A stretch of DNA of 64,000 bases from Sediminicoccus sp. KRV36 (GTDB lineage Bacteria > Pseudomonadota > Alphaproteobacteria > Acetobacterales > Acetobacteraceae). The notes under the pieces are model-generated. The model saw nothing but the letters and a program-made list of their open reading frames with translations. It did not search any database and was not told where the DNA came from. The DNA is taken from the NCBI RefSeq assembly GCF_023243115.1, contig NZ_CP085081.1, forward strand, positions 3,679,001-3,743,000, written 5' to 3'. Position numbers and translations under genes: made by a program. This document shows positions 18,573-25,472 of the stretch, piece by piece; within the stretch, counting starts at the first letter, position 1, and every line of letters begins with the position of its first letter.

Positions 18573-18825
18573 AGAGGGCTTTGCCCTCTCGCGCTCCCCC
18601 ACCAATCAACCCGGTTTCTTGGATCTTCGACTGCATAAATCCCCGAATGAAGGTGCAGGAAACGAGTTTCCTGCCGGGGAGCTCGAGGGGCTGGCCCCTC
18701 GACCCTATCAGCGTATCTTCCAGCTGCCTGGTGGAGGTTGCCCCCTTCGCAAAGGCCAACCCCACAACCTCCAGACACCTGATTTTACGCTATCTTCACC
18801 CGTTCAAACGATTCCATTTGAATGG
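18573..18825. repeat. Cluster of perfect palindromes in a gene-free gap
   Basis: The 288 bases between the protease and the convergent M20 peptidase hold no gene but four inverted repeats. These are 18573-18589 (AGAGGGC/GCCCTCT), 18655-18674 (GCAGGAAAC/GTTTCCTGC), 18683-18702 (TCGAGGGGC/GCCCCTCGA) and an imperfect one at 18799-18824 containing CCGTTCAAACG. The first three have perfect 7- or 9-base stems with 2-3 base loops. Termination or a REP-like role is possible. Confidence 0.6.
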
Positions 18826-18833
18826 CTGAGGCG

Positions 18834-20015
18834 CTAAAGCCCCGCCTGCTCCAGCCGCAACACGGAGCGCGCCAGCGCCTGGGCGCGCGGCACCAGGCTC
18901 GCCACCTCCATATATTCCTCGGGGCTGTGCGCGAGGCCGCCCACGGGCCCGACGGAGCAGATCGTCGGTGCGCCCTGCGCGGCGGTGAAGCCGCTATCGG
19001 CGCAGCCGCCGGAGAATTCGCCCGTGACCGTCAGCCCCGCATCGGCCGCCGCGGACTGATACAGCGCAAACAGCTTCGCCGCCGCTTCATCCTGCGTCAG
19101 CGGCAGGAATTCGCCCTTGATGGTGAGCTTGGCCTTGGTGCCGGGGACATAGCTGGTGGCCACGATCTCATGCAGCTTGCCCACGATCTCGTCCCGATCG
19201 GCCGGGTGCACATAGCGCAGATCAATCTGCCCCACGGCGGAGGGGGCGACGGTGTTCACGCTCTGCCCGCCAGAAACCAGGCCCACATTCAGCGTGATGC
19301 CGCGCTCCAGATCGGTCAGCGCATGGATCGCCACGATCTTGTGCGACAGTTCGCCGATGGCGGAGATGCCGGCGGTGAAATTGCCGCCGGAATGCGCGGC
19401 CTTGCCTTCGATCTCAAAGACGGAAAACACGCCGCCCTTGCGCCCCGTCACCACGCCGCCCGTGGGCCGGCCCGGCTCGGAATTGAACACCACGCGTGCG
19501 CCGCGCGCCTCCTCCTCGATCACCGCGCGGCCCTCGGGGCTGCCGATTTCCTCATCGCCGGTGAAAAGGCCGACCATCGGGCCGGGTGCCCCGCCGAACT
19601 TCCTGAAGGCGGCGAGGACGAACATGTTCATCACGAGGCCGGCCTTCATGTCCGCCACCCCCGGCCCATAGGCGCGGCCATCGCGGATGGTGAAGGGGCG
19701 GCGCGTCGGCTCGCCCTTGGGGAAGACCGTGTCGCGATGGCCCATCAGCACGATGTTCTGGGCGTGATTGCCGCGTGCGCGGGCGGCGCCTTCATGCGGC
19801 AGGATGGCGCGGATGCAGTCGCCGAATTTCTCGCCCCGCACCGTCTCCACCACCAGGCCGTGGCTTTCGCAGAATTCCTTCACGATGGCGCCGGCGGCAT
19901 CCACGCCGGCTTTGTCGTAGCTGCCGCCATCGGTGTTCACCATGGCGGCCAGGACGTCCAGCATCGGCTGCTGCTGGGTGGCGAGCCAATTGGCGATCTC
20001 GGTTTCGGCGGTCAT
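18834..20015 (-). CDS. M20 family metallopeptidase (CPG2/ArgE/DapE-like)
   Basis: A 393-residue dinuclear zinc hydrolase. GHRDTVFP holds the first histidine and the catalytic aspartate, YGPGVADMKAG the bridging aspartate, and FTGDEEIGS the general-base glutamate and a metal-binding glutamate. GKAAHSGG in the lid domain and the C-terminal LAHSPEEY histidine complete the set. The layout matches glutamate carboxypeptidase (CPG2)-like members that cut N-acyl amino acids or peptides. GGAGCACC precedes ATG 20015. It ends tail-to-tail with the protease gene, while the Bug receptor upstream on the same strand ends 71 bases away. Confidence 0.9.
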   Translation of the reverse strand: MTAETEIANWLATQQQPMLDVLAAMVNTDGGSYDKAGVDAAGAIVKEFCESHGLVVETVRGEKFGDCIRAILPHEGAARARGNHAQNIVLMGHRDTVFPKGEPTRRPFTIRDGRAYGPGVADMKAGLVMNMFVLAAFRKFGGAPGPMVGLFTGDEEIGSPEGRAVIEEEARGARVVFNSEPGRPTGGVVTGRKGGVFSVFEIEGKAAHSGGNFTAGISAIGELSHKIVAIHALTDLERGITLNVGLVSGGQSVNTVAPSAVGQIDLRYVHPADRDEIVGKLHEIVATSYVPGTKAKLTIKGEFLPLTQDEAAAKLFALYQSAAADAGLTVTGEFSGGCADSGFTAAQGAPTICSVGPVGGLAHSPEEYMEVASLVPRAQALARSVLRLEQAGL

Positions 20016-20086
20016 GCGGGGTGCTCCAGAGCGGTGGTTTCGACACAAGCGAGCATGCGAAGGCGCTCCCGGCAACCGGGGGCAGC

Positions 20087-21049
20087 TCAGCTGGCGCGGC
20101 GCAGCAGACCCTCGGCGGCGGCCCGCGCCCAGCGCGCCTCATCCTCCCGCATCAGGCTGGCGACACCGGCCACATCCAGCGCGCCGGGCTCGACCGCCAG
20201 GGTGCGGAAACGTGCCCGCACCGTCTCGGTCGCGGCGGCGGCATTGGCTTCGGCATTGATGCGTTCCACCACCTCTGGCGCCATCCGCGCCGGGCCCCAC
20301 AGGCCGAACCAGCCCTCATAGCTGGCCGCCCCCAGCCCCAGGCTCGCGAAGCTCGGCACCTCCGGCAGGAAGGGCGAGGGGCGTGGTGAAGTGACGGCGA
20401 TGATGCGGATGCGGTCACTCTGCATCAGCGGCATGGCGGTGGCGGTGCTGACCCAGGCGAGTGGCAGATGCCCGCCCATCAGATCCCGCGTGGAGGCCCC
20501 GCCGCCGGCATAGCGGATCTCATTCAGCTCGATGCCCGCCGCCTTGGCGAATTGCGCGGCGACGACGCCGGAGGCCACATCCGCCGTGCCATGCGCGATG
20601 GCGCCCGGCTGCGCGCGGGCGGCGGCGATGAGGCCGGGGACGTCGCGGAAGGGCGCATCGGCGGCAGCCAGCAACACGAAGGAATACAGCGCGAAGACCG
20701 CGATGGGCGTGAAATCCGCCGTGGGGTCATAGGGCAGGCTGGCCGCGGTGTGGCGCAGCAGCAGGTGTGTGGGGTTGATGCCGGTGAGCGTATGGCCATC
20801 GGGCGCGCTGCGGGCCACCACCTCGCTGCCGATGGCACCATCCGCACCGGGGCGGTTTTCGATGATCATGGGGCGGTTGAGGCGCTGGCCCACCGCCTCC
20901 ATCACGGCCCGCGTGGTGAGGTCCGTGCCGCCACCCGCCGCATAGGGGACGATGATGCGCACCGGGCGCTGCGGCCAGGCGGCCGGCTGCGCAAGCGCGG
21001 GCGTGGCGAGCGCGCTGAGCAGCGCCGCGCGGCGGGTGATCCGGATCAT
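20087..21049 (-). CDS. Bug/TctC-type tripartite tricarboxylate transporter receptor
   Basis: A 320-residue exported receptor. A twin-arginine-like signal ITRRAALLSALATPALAQ is followed by WPQRPVRIIVPYAAGGGTDL; MIIENRPGADGAIG, and later NEIRYAGGGASTRDLMGG in place of the more usual HVPYKG loop. It is divergent from the CoA-transferase operon, with 89 bases between the starts, and the M20 peptidase follows on the same strand. It may supply the acid handled by that operon (inference). No permease partner in the window. Confidence 0.88.
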   Translation of the reverse strand: MIRITRRAALLSALATPALAQPAAWPQRPVRIIVPYAAGGGTDLTTRAVMEAVGQRLNRPMIIENRPGADGAIGSEVVARSAPDGHTLTGINPTHLLLRHTAASLPYDPTADFTPIAVFALYSFVLLAAADAPFRDVPGLIAAARAQPGAIAHGTADVASGVVAAQFAKAAGIELNEIRYAGGGASTRDLMGGHLPLAWVSTATAMPLMQSDRIRIIAVTSPRPSPFLPEVPSFASLGLGAASYEGWFGLWGPARMAPEVVERINAEANAAAATETVRARFRTLAVEPGALDVAGVASLMREDEARWARAAAEGLLRRAS

Positions 21050-21081
21050 CGTGTTTCTCCCTTGGTTTTTCGCATCCTGGC

Positions 21082-21117
21082 TTGACCGGACAAATTTGAC
21101 CAGTGCAAACTGTCAAC
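21082..21117. promoter_or_regulatory. Divergent control region with repeated TTGACC
   Basis: Between the divergent Bug receptor and CoA-transferase genes there are two direct copies of TTGACC (21082-21087 and 21096-21101) and, on the other strand, TTGACA (21117-21112), all -35-like. They enclose GGACAAATTTG. The GntR-family regulator encoded two genes on is the obvious candidate to bind here. Site identity is inferred from position only. Confidence 0.3.
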
Positions 21118-21138
21118 AGAAATCAACCCGAGGAAACC

Positions 21139-22350
21139 ATGTCCGATACCAAGCAGGTCATGCCGCTCGACGGCGTTCGCGTCATTGATGTCTCCAGCTT
21201 CCTGGCCGGCCCCTTCTGCTCGACGCAGCTCGCCGAATTCGGCGCCGATGTGATCAAGCTGGAACTGCCCATCGTGGGCGACCCCTTGCGAAAATTCGGC
21301 ACCGTCACCGAATGCGGTGAGACGCTGCCCTGGCTTTCCGAATGCCGCAACAAGCGCTCCGCGACACTCGATTTGCGCAAGCCCGATGGCGCGGCCCTGC
21401 TCAAGCGCATGATCGCCGAGGCGGATATCCTGGTCGAGAATTTCCAGCCCGGCACCCTGGAGAAATGGGGCCTGGGCTGGGATGTGTTGAAGGAGGTGAA
21501 TCCCCGCCTCATCATGGTGCGCATCTCAGGCTACGGGCAGACCGGGCCCTATAGCGGCCGCCCCGGCTTCGGGCGCATCGGCAATGCCTTTGGCGGGTTG
21601 TCCTACCTCGCCGGTTATCCGGACCGCCCGCCGGTCACACCCGGTTCCGCCACCATCCCCGATTACCTGGCCGGGCTCTATGGCGCGCTGGGCGCGTTGC
21701 TCGCCATCCAGGCGCGGGAAAAGACCGGGCGCGGCCAGGTGGTGGATATCGGCCTTTATGAGCCGATCTTCCGCATCCTGGATGAGCTTGCTCCCTCCTT
21801 TCAGCTGAACGGCTATGTGCGTGAGCGCATGGGGCCTGGCACCGTCAACGTCGTCCCGCACAGCCATTATCCGACGAAGGACAAGCGCTGGATCGCCATC
21901 GCCTGCACCAGCGACAAGATCTTCGCCCGCCTGGCCGGCGCCATGGGCGTCCCCGAATGGGCCGATGAGGGCAAGTGGGGCAAGATCAAGCAGCGCGAGG
22001 CCGCGCGCGGCGAGGTGGATGCCTATGTCAGCCACTGGACCAGCCAATACACGCGCGACGAACTCATGGTGATCTGCGAGCGCGAGCAGGTGCCCTGCGG
22101 CCCGGTCTATTCCATCGAGGAAATCTTCCAGGACCCGCAATACAAGCACCGCGAGAATATCCTGATGATGAAGGACCCCCGTGTCGGCGAACTCGCCATC
22201 CCCAACCTCGTCCCGCGGCTGACGGATACGCCGGGCAAGGTGAAGTGGCTGGGCCCCTCGATGGGCGAGCATAATGACGAGGTGTACCGGGACTGGATGA
22301 AGCTGGACCAGGCCGAGATCGACCGGCTGACCAAGCTCGAAGTGATCTGA
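21139..22350 (+). CDS. CaiB/BaiF family III CoA-transferase
   Basis: A 403-residue CoA-transferase. LDGVRVIDVSSFLAGPFCS at the start, CRNKRSATLDLRKPDG, and Asp175 in IPDYLAG in the place of the catalytic aspartate define the family. ATG 21139 has GAGG upstream. It opens an operon with a GntR regulator (start directly after this stop), a CitE-like lyase and glucokinase. It differs in sequence from the CoA-transferase at 5447-6649, so the window has two independent transferase/lyase modules. Substrate unknown; a short dicarboxylate is plausible. Confidence 0.92.
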   Translation: MSDTKQVMPLDGVRVIDVSSFLAGPFCSTQLAEFGADVIKLELPIVGDPLRKFGTVTECGETLPWLSECRNKRSATLDLRKPDGAALLKRMIAEADILVENFQPGTLEKWGLGWDVLKEVNPRLIMVRISGYGQTGPYSGRPGFGRIGNAFGGLSYLAGYPDRPPVTPGSATIPDYLAGLYGALGALLAIQAREKTGRGQVVDIGLYEPIFRILDELAPSFQLNGYVRERMGPGTVNVVPHSHYPTKDKRWIAIACTSDKIFARLAGAMGVPEWADEGKWGKIKQREAARGEVDAYVSHWTSQYTRDELMVICEREQVPCGPVYSIEEIFQDPQYKHRENILMMKDPRVGELAIPNLVPRLTDTPGKVKWLGPSMGEHNDEVYRDWMKLDQAEIDRLTKLEVI

Positions 22351-23040
22351 GTGCCCGACGCCTGGACGTCCCTTGGGTCCTTGCCGCCCCGCGCCTCCCT
22401 GCCCGAGACGCTGGCCGCGCGCATGGTCGAGGCGATGCGCGCGGGCGAGCTTTCGCCGGGCGAGCGGATCGTGGAAGCGAGCCTGGCCGCCCGCTTCGGC
22501 GTCAGCCGCGGGCCTTTGCGTGAGGCCTTGAAGGCGCTGGAGGGCGAGGGGCTGGTGGAACGCCGCCCCGGCCGCTCGCCCCGCGTGGCCCAGGTCTCGC
22601 CCGCGCAGGCGGCGCAGATGGTGGTGATGCGCGCGACGCTGGAGGGCATGGCGGCGCGCCTGCTCGCCGCCCGCGCGACACCTGGGCAGCTGGCCGAGCT
22701 GGAAGCGCAGCACGGCCGAATCCTGGCCGCTGCCAAGGCTGGGCGCGTGGCGGAGTGGCGCGATGCCGACTGGCATTTTCACGAGCTGGTCTGCCGAGCT
22801 TCCGGCAATGAGTTCCTGCTGCGCGCCTGGCTTTCCATGTCGCATCTCGTGCGGCTGTTTTTGCATCGCCATCCGGCCTTCGAGGCGGGGGGCGAGGGCG
22901 TGCTGCTGAACCACGACCATCTCCTCGCCGCCCTGCGCGCCGGTGACCCGGACCGCGCGGAGGCCGAGTTCCGCCGCGTCATCCTCGACAGCGGCTTTCG
23001 CCGGCTTGGCCTCACCCCACCCGCTGGAATCCCCGCATGA
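22351..23040 (+). CDS. GntR family transcriptional regulator, FCD (FadR) subfamily
   Basis: A 229-residue repressor-type protein. The N-terminal winged helix contains GERIVEASLAARFGVSRGPLREALKALEGEGLVERRPGR, here spanning about residues 35-70 and matching the GntR recognition helix. The C-terminal helical FCD domain has the metal-ligand pattern around DADWHFHELVC and NHDHLLAALRAGD. FCD regulators respond to small organic acids. The gene starts with GTG immediately after the CoA-transferase stop and overlaps the CitE-like gene by four bases, so it probably autoregulates the operon. Confidence 0.93.
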   Translation: MPDAWTSLGSLPPRASLPETLAARMVEAMRAGELSPGERIVEASLAARFGVSRGPLREALKALEGEGLVERRPGRSPRVAQVSPAQAAQMVVMRATLEGMAARLLAARATPGQLAELEAQHGRILAAAKAGRVAEWRDADWHFHELVCRASGNEFLLRAWLSMSHLVRLFLHRHPAFEAGGEGVLLNHDHLLAALRAGDPDRAEAEFRRVILDSGFRRLGLTPPAGIPA

Positions 23041-23891
23041 CCAAGCCCTGGCGCCTGCGCCGCTCCATGATGATCACGCCGGGCCATCGCCGCGAGCGGC
23101 TGGAGAAGGCCGTGACCCTGCAAGCCGACAGCCTCGCCTTCGACCTGGAGGATGGAGTGCCGCCCAGCCGCAAGGAAGAAGCCCGCGCCACCATCGCCGC
23201 CGCGCTGCGCGGCCTGGATTTCGGAAGGCGCGAGCGCGCGGTGCGGATCAACGGCATCGGCACCGAGGATTTCGCGCGGGACCTGGCCGCCCTGCCGCTG
23301 GATCACCTCGACGCGCTGCTGGTGCCCAAGGTGGAATCCGCCGCGCAATTGCAGCAGCTGGATGCGGCGCTCGCTGGCCGCGATATCGGCATCATCGCAA
23401 CGCTGGAAACCCCGCGCGGCGTGCTGAACGCGCTCGCCATCGCCGATGCTTCGCCCAAGCTGATCGGCATGTTCTTCGGCCCCGGCGACTACACGCTGCA
23501 GACCGGCGGCGCGCTGAGCGCCCGCGCGCTGGAATTCCCGCGCGCCACCATCGCCGCCGCCTGCGGCGCCGTCGGCATCCAGGCGATTGACGCGCCCTTC
23601 CTGCTCGGACTGCGGGACGTGGCCGGCACCCATGCCGATGCGCTGGCCGCGAAGGAGCTTGGGTTCTCCGGCAAGGTGGTGTTCCATCCCGACCAGATCG
23701 CGCCGATCAACGCCGCCTTCACGCCCGATGCGGCCGAGGTGGCGAAGGCCCGCCGCTTCGTCGCCGCCTATGCGGAGGCGGCGACGCGGGGCGAGGCGGT
23801 GGCGCTCGTGGATGGGGAGTTCATTGCCATGGACCTGGTGCCGCGCATGGAGCGCATCATCGCGCTGGCCGAGGAAGCCGCCGCCGCGTGA
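23037..23891 (+). CDS. HpcH/HpaI aldolase, citrate lyase beta-like (CitE-like)
   Basis: A 284-residue TIM-barrel protein. RRSMMITPGH, SLAFDLEDGVPPSRKEEAR and VRINGIGTEDF give the CoA-thioester lyase fold; LVPKVESA and the glutamate in IATLETPRG sit at the metal site. It is coupled by four-base overlaps to the GntR gene before and glucokinase after. In this operon it would cleave the CoA ester made by the transferase. Compared with the CitE-like protein at 4584-5450 it is a separate paralogue. Which acyl-CoA it cleaves cannot be read from sequence. Confidence 0.88.
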   Translation: MTKPWRLRRSMMITPGHRRERLEKAVTLQADSLAFDLEDGVPPSRKEEARATIAAALRGLDFGRRERAVRINGIGTEDFARDLAALPLDHLDALLVPKVESAAQLQQLDAALAGRDIGIIATLETPRGVLNALAIADASPKLIGMFFGPGDYTLQTGGALSARALEFPRATIAAACGAVGIQAIDAPFLLGLRDVAGTHADALAAKELGFSGKVVFHPDQIAPINAAFTPDAAEVAKARRFVAAYAEAATRGEAVALVDGEFIAMDLVPRMERIIALAEEAAAA

Positions 23892-24811
23892 CCACGCTGA
23901 TCGGCGATATCGGCGGCACACAGGCGCGCTTCGCCCTGGCCGAGGGGGGCCGCTTCGGCGCGGTGGTGACGCAGCGCGTGGCGGATCACCCCACAGCGCT
24001 GGACGCCATGCGGGCAGCGCGCGCGCGGCTTGGCCCGGCTGAGAGCGCCATCCTCGCCATTGCCGGGCCGATCGAGGGCCAAAGGGCGCGGCTGACCAAT
24101 GGCACATGGGCGTTTGACGCCGCGGCGCTGGCGGCGACACTCGGCCTGGCCTCGCTGCGCCTCGTCAATGACCTGGAGGCCATGGCCTGCGCGCTGCCCG
24201 CCCTCAGCGCCGCGGATGTCGAAAGCTGGCAGGCGGGCGTGGCCGCGCCGGAAGCGCCGCAAGCCATCATCGCGCCGGGGACCGGGCTTGGCGTGGCCGG
24301 CTTCCTGCCGGGGCATGGCGCATTGCCGACCGAGGCCGGGCATATCGGCTTCGCGCCGCGCGATGCGACCGAGGCCGCGCTGCTGGCCTGGCTCCAGGCC
24401 CGGCAGGGCGCCGTCTCGGCCGAGGATTTCCTCTCGGGCATCGGCCTCGTGACGCTGCATGACGGGCTGGCGGAGTTGCGCGGCGTGGCCCTGCCCCGGC
24501 GGGATGGCGCCGAGATCAGCGCCGCCGCGGAAGCGGGCTGCCCCGTGGCGCGTGAAGCGGTCGCGGTGTTCGGCCAGGCGCTGGGCGGGTTTTGCGGCGA
24601 TGTGGCGCTTAGCCTGGGCGCGCGGGGCGGCGTCTATCTCGCGGGCGGCGTGGCGCAGGCGCTGGCCGGGCTGCTGCCGCGCGCCGGCTTCCTGGAGCGG
24701 TTCCAGGAGCGGCCGCGCATGCGGGGCTATCTGGCGCGGATTCCGGTGCGGCTGATCCGGCATCCACAGCCGGGGCTGCTGGGCTTGGCGCAGTTCGCGT
24801 TGAAAAGCTGA
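23888..24811 (+). CDS. glk: Glucokinase (ROK-unlike, bacterial Glk family)
   Basis: A 307-residue ATP-dependent glucose kinase. The phosphate-binding loop DIGGTQAR (residues 7-14), LTNGTWAF, the catalytic-aspartate segment RLVNDLEAMA, APGTGLGVAG and the EAGHIGFAP sugar-binding segment all fit the Glk family (PF02685). It starts with GTG inside the CitE-like stop codon region. Placement of a glycolytic entry enzyme at the end of an organic-acid operon is unusual, and may be only an accident of gene order. It ends 45 bases before the toxin-antitoxin pair. Confidence 0.9.
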   Translation: MTTLIGDIGGTQARFALAEGGRFGAVVTQRVADHPTALDAMRAARARLGPAESAILAIAGPIEGQRARLTNGTWAFDAAALAATLGLASLRLVNDLEAMACALPALSAADVESWQAGVAAPEAPQAIIAPGTGLGVAGFLPGHGALPTEAGHIGFAPRDATEAALLAWLQARQGAVSAEDFLSGIGLVTLHDGLAELRGVALPRRDGAEISAAAEAGCPVAREAVAVFGQALGGFCGDVALSLGARGGVYLAGGVAQALAGLLPRAGFLERFQERPRMRGYLARIPVRLIRHPQPGLLGLAQFALKS

Positions 24812-24828
24812 CCCCTGGGCCCTAAACT
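24800..24828 (+). promoter_or_regulatory. Sigma70-type promoter of the toxin-antitoxin pair
   Basis: TTGAAA at 24800-24805 and TAAACT at 24823-24828 are separated by exactly 17 bases. The -10 box abuts the palindrome that begins at 24828, and the antitoxin ATG is at 24857. The -35 lies within the last codons of glk. Confidence 0.65.
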
Positions 24829-24846
24829 GGCTCCAGATTGGAGCCA
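24828..24846. promoter_or_regulatory. Palindromic operator for antitoxin autoregulation
   Basis: TGGCTCCA-GAT-TGGAGCCA is a perfect 8+3+8 inverted repeat directly downstream of, and sharing one base with, the -10 box, ending 10 bases before the antitoxin start. FitA/VapB ribbon-helix-helix proteins with their toxin typically bind such inverted repeats to repress their own operon. Confidence 0.7.
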
Positions 24847-24856
24847 AATCAGAACC

Positions 24857-25108
24857 ATGCCCGTCACCCTCTCCATCAAGCACGCCCCCGACCATGTGGT
24901 GCAGCGCCTGCGCGAACGCGCGGCGCGGAATCACAGGTCCCTCCAGGGCGAGTTGCTCGCCATTATCGAGAAGGCCTCCATGGAGCCACCCGTCGCCGAC
25001 GCCTTGGCGGTGCTGGAGGCGGTGCGTGCGCTGGGGCTGGAGACGCCGGCCGATGGGGTGGAGATCATCAGGGCGGATCGGGATCGGGATTCCCTTGCTG
25101 GTCGTTGA
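24857..25108 (+). CDS. Ribbon-helix-helix antitoxin, FitA/VapB-like
   Basis: An 83-residue antitoxin. The N-terminal strand VTLSIKHAPDHVVQRLRERA and HRSLQGELLAIIEKA match FitA/Arc-type ribbon-helix-helix DNA-binding domains; the C-terminal 40 residues should wrap the PIN toxin. A strong promoter and palindromic operator lie immediately upstream. The 3' end overlaps the toxin gene by 14 bases, the usual way to keep antitoxin ahead of toxin. No typical Shine-Dalgarno is adjacent to the ATG, though GGAG occurs 13 bases upstream. Confidence 0.88.
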   Translation: MPVTLSIKHAPDHVVQRLRERAARNHRSLQGELLAIIEKASMEPPVADALAVLEAVRALGLETPADGVEIIRADRDRDSLAGR

Positions 25109-25472
25109 TGCCTCGGCCATCGTCGCGCTGCTGTTCAATGAACCGGAGGCTAGCCGCATCGCGGCGCTGATTGACGGCCAGAGGCTGGCGACATCCTCGA
25201 TCTTCAGCTTTGAACTGGCGAATGTCTGCCTGATGAAATCCCGCCGTCAGCCGGAGCGGCGGGACGCGATCCGGGCGGCCTACGCGCTGCACCCCAGCCT
25301 CGCCATCGAGGAATACCCAGTGGACCACGCCGAAACCCTGGCCCTGGCCGAGGCAACGCGCCTGACGCATTACGACGCCAGCTATCTTTGGCTGGCCCGC
25401 AGCCTCAACGCGCCGCTCATCACGCTGGACAAGGCGCTCCTGGCGCTCACGCCGCCTCCAGCCGCTCGGTGA
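25095..25472 (+). CDS. VapC/FitB-like PIN-domain toxin
   Basis: A 125-residue PIN ribonuclease. The acidic active site is complete: Asp5 in LVVDASAIVALL, Glu40 in FSFELANV, Asp94 in THYDASYLWLA and Asp112 in ITLDKAL. VapC toxins cut tRNA or rRNA when the antitoxin is lost. No ATG or GTG is suitably placed; TTG 25095, inside the end of the antitoxin frame, is the best start and gives the usual length. The last 26 bases overlap the end of the convergent ABC-F gene, so transcription of the two opposes. Confidence 0.88.
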   Translation: MLVVDASAIVALLFNEPEASRIAALIDGQRLATSSIFSFELANVCLMKSRRQPERRDAIRAAYALHPSLAIEEYPVDHAETLALAEATRLTHYDASYLWLARSLNAPLITLDKALLALTPPPAAR

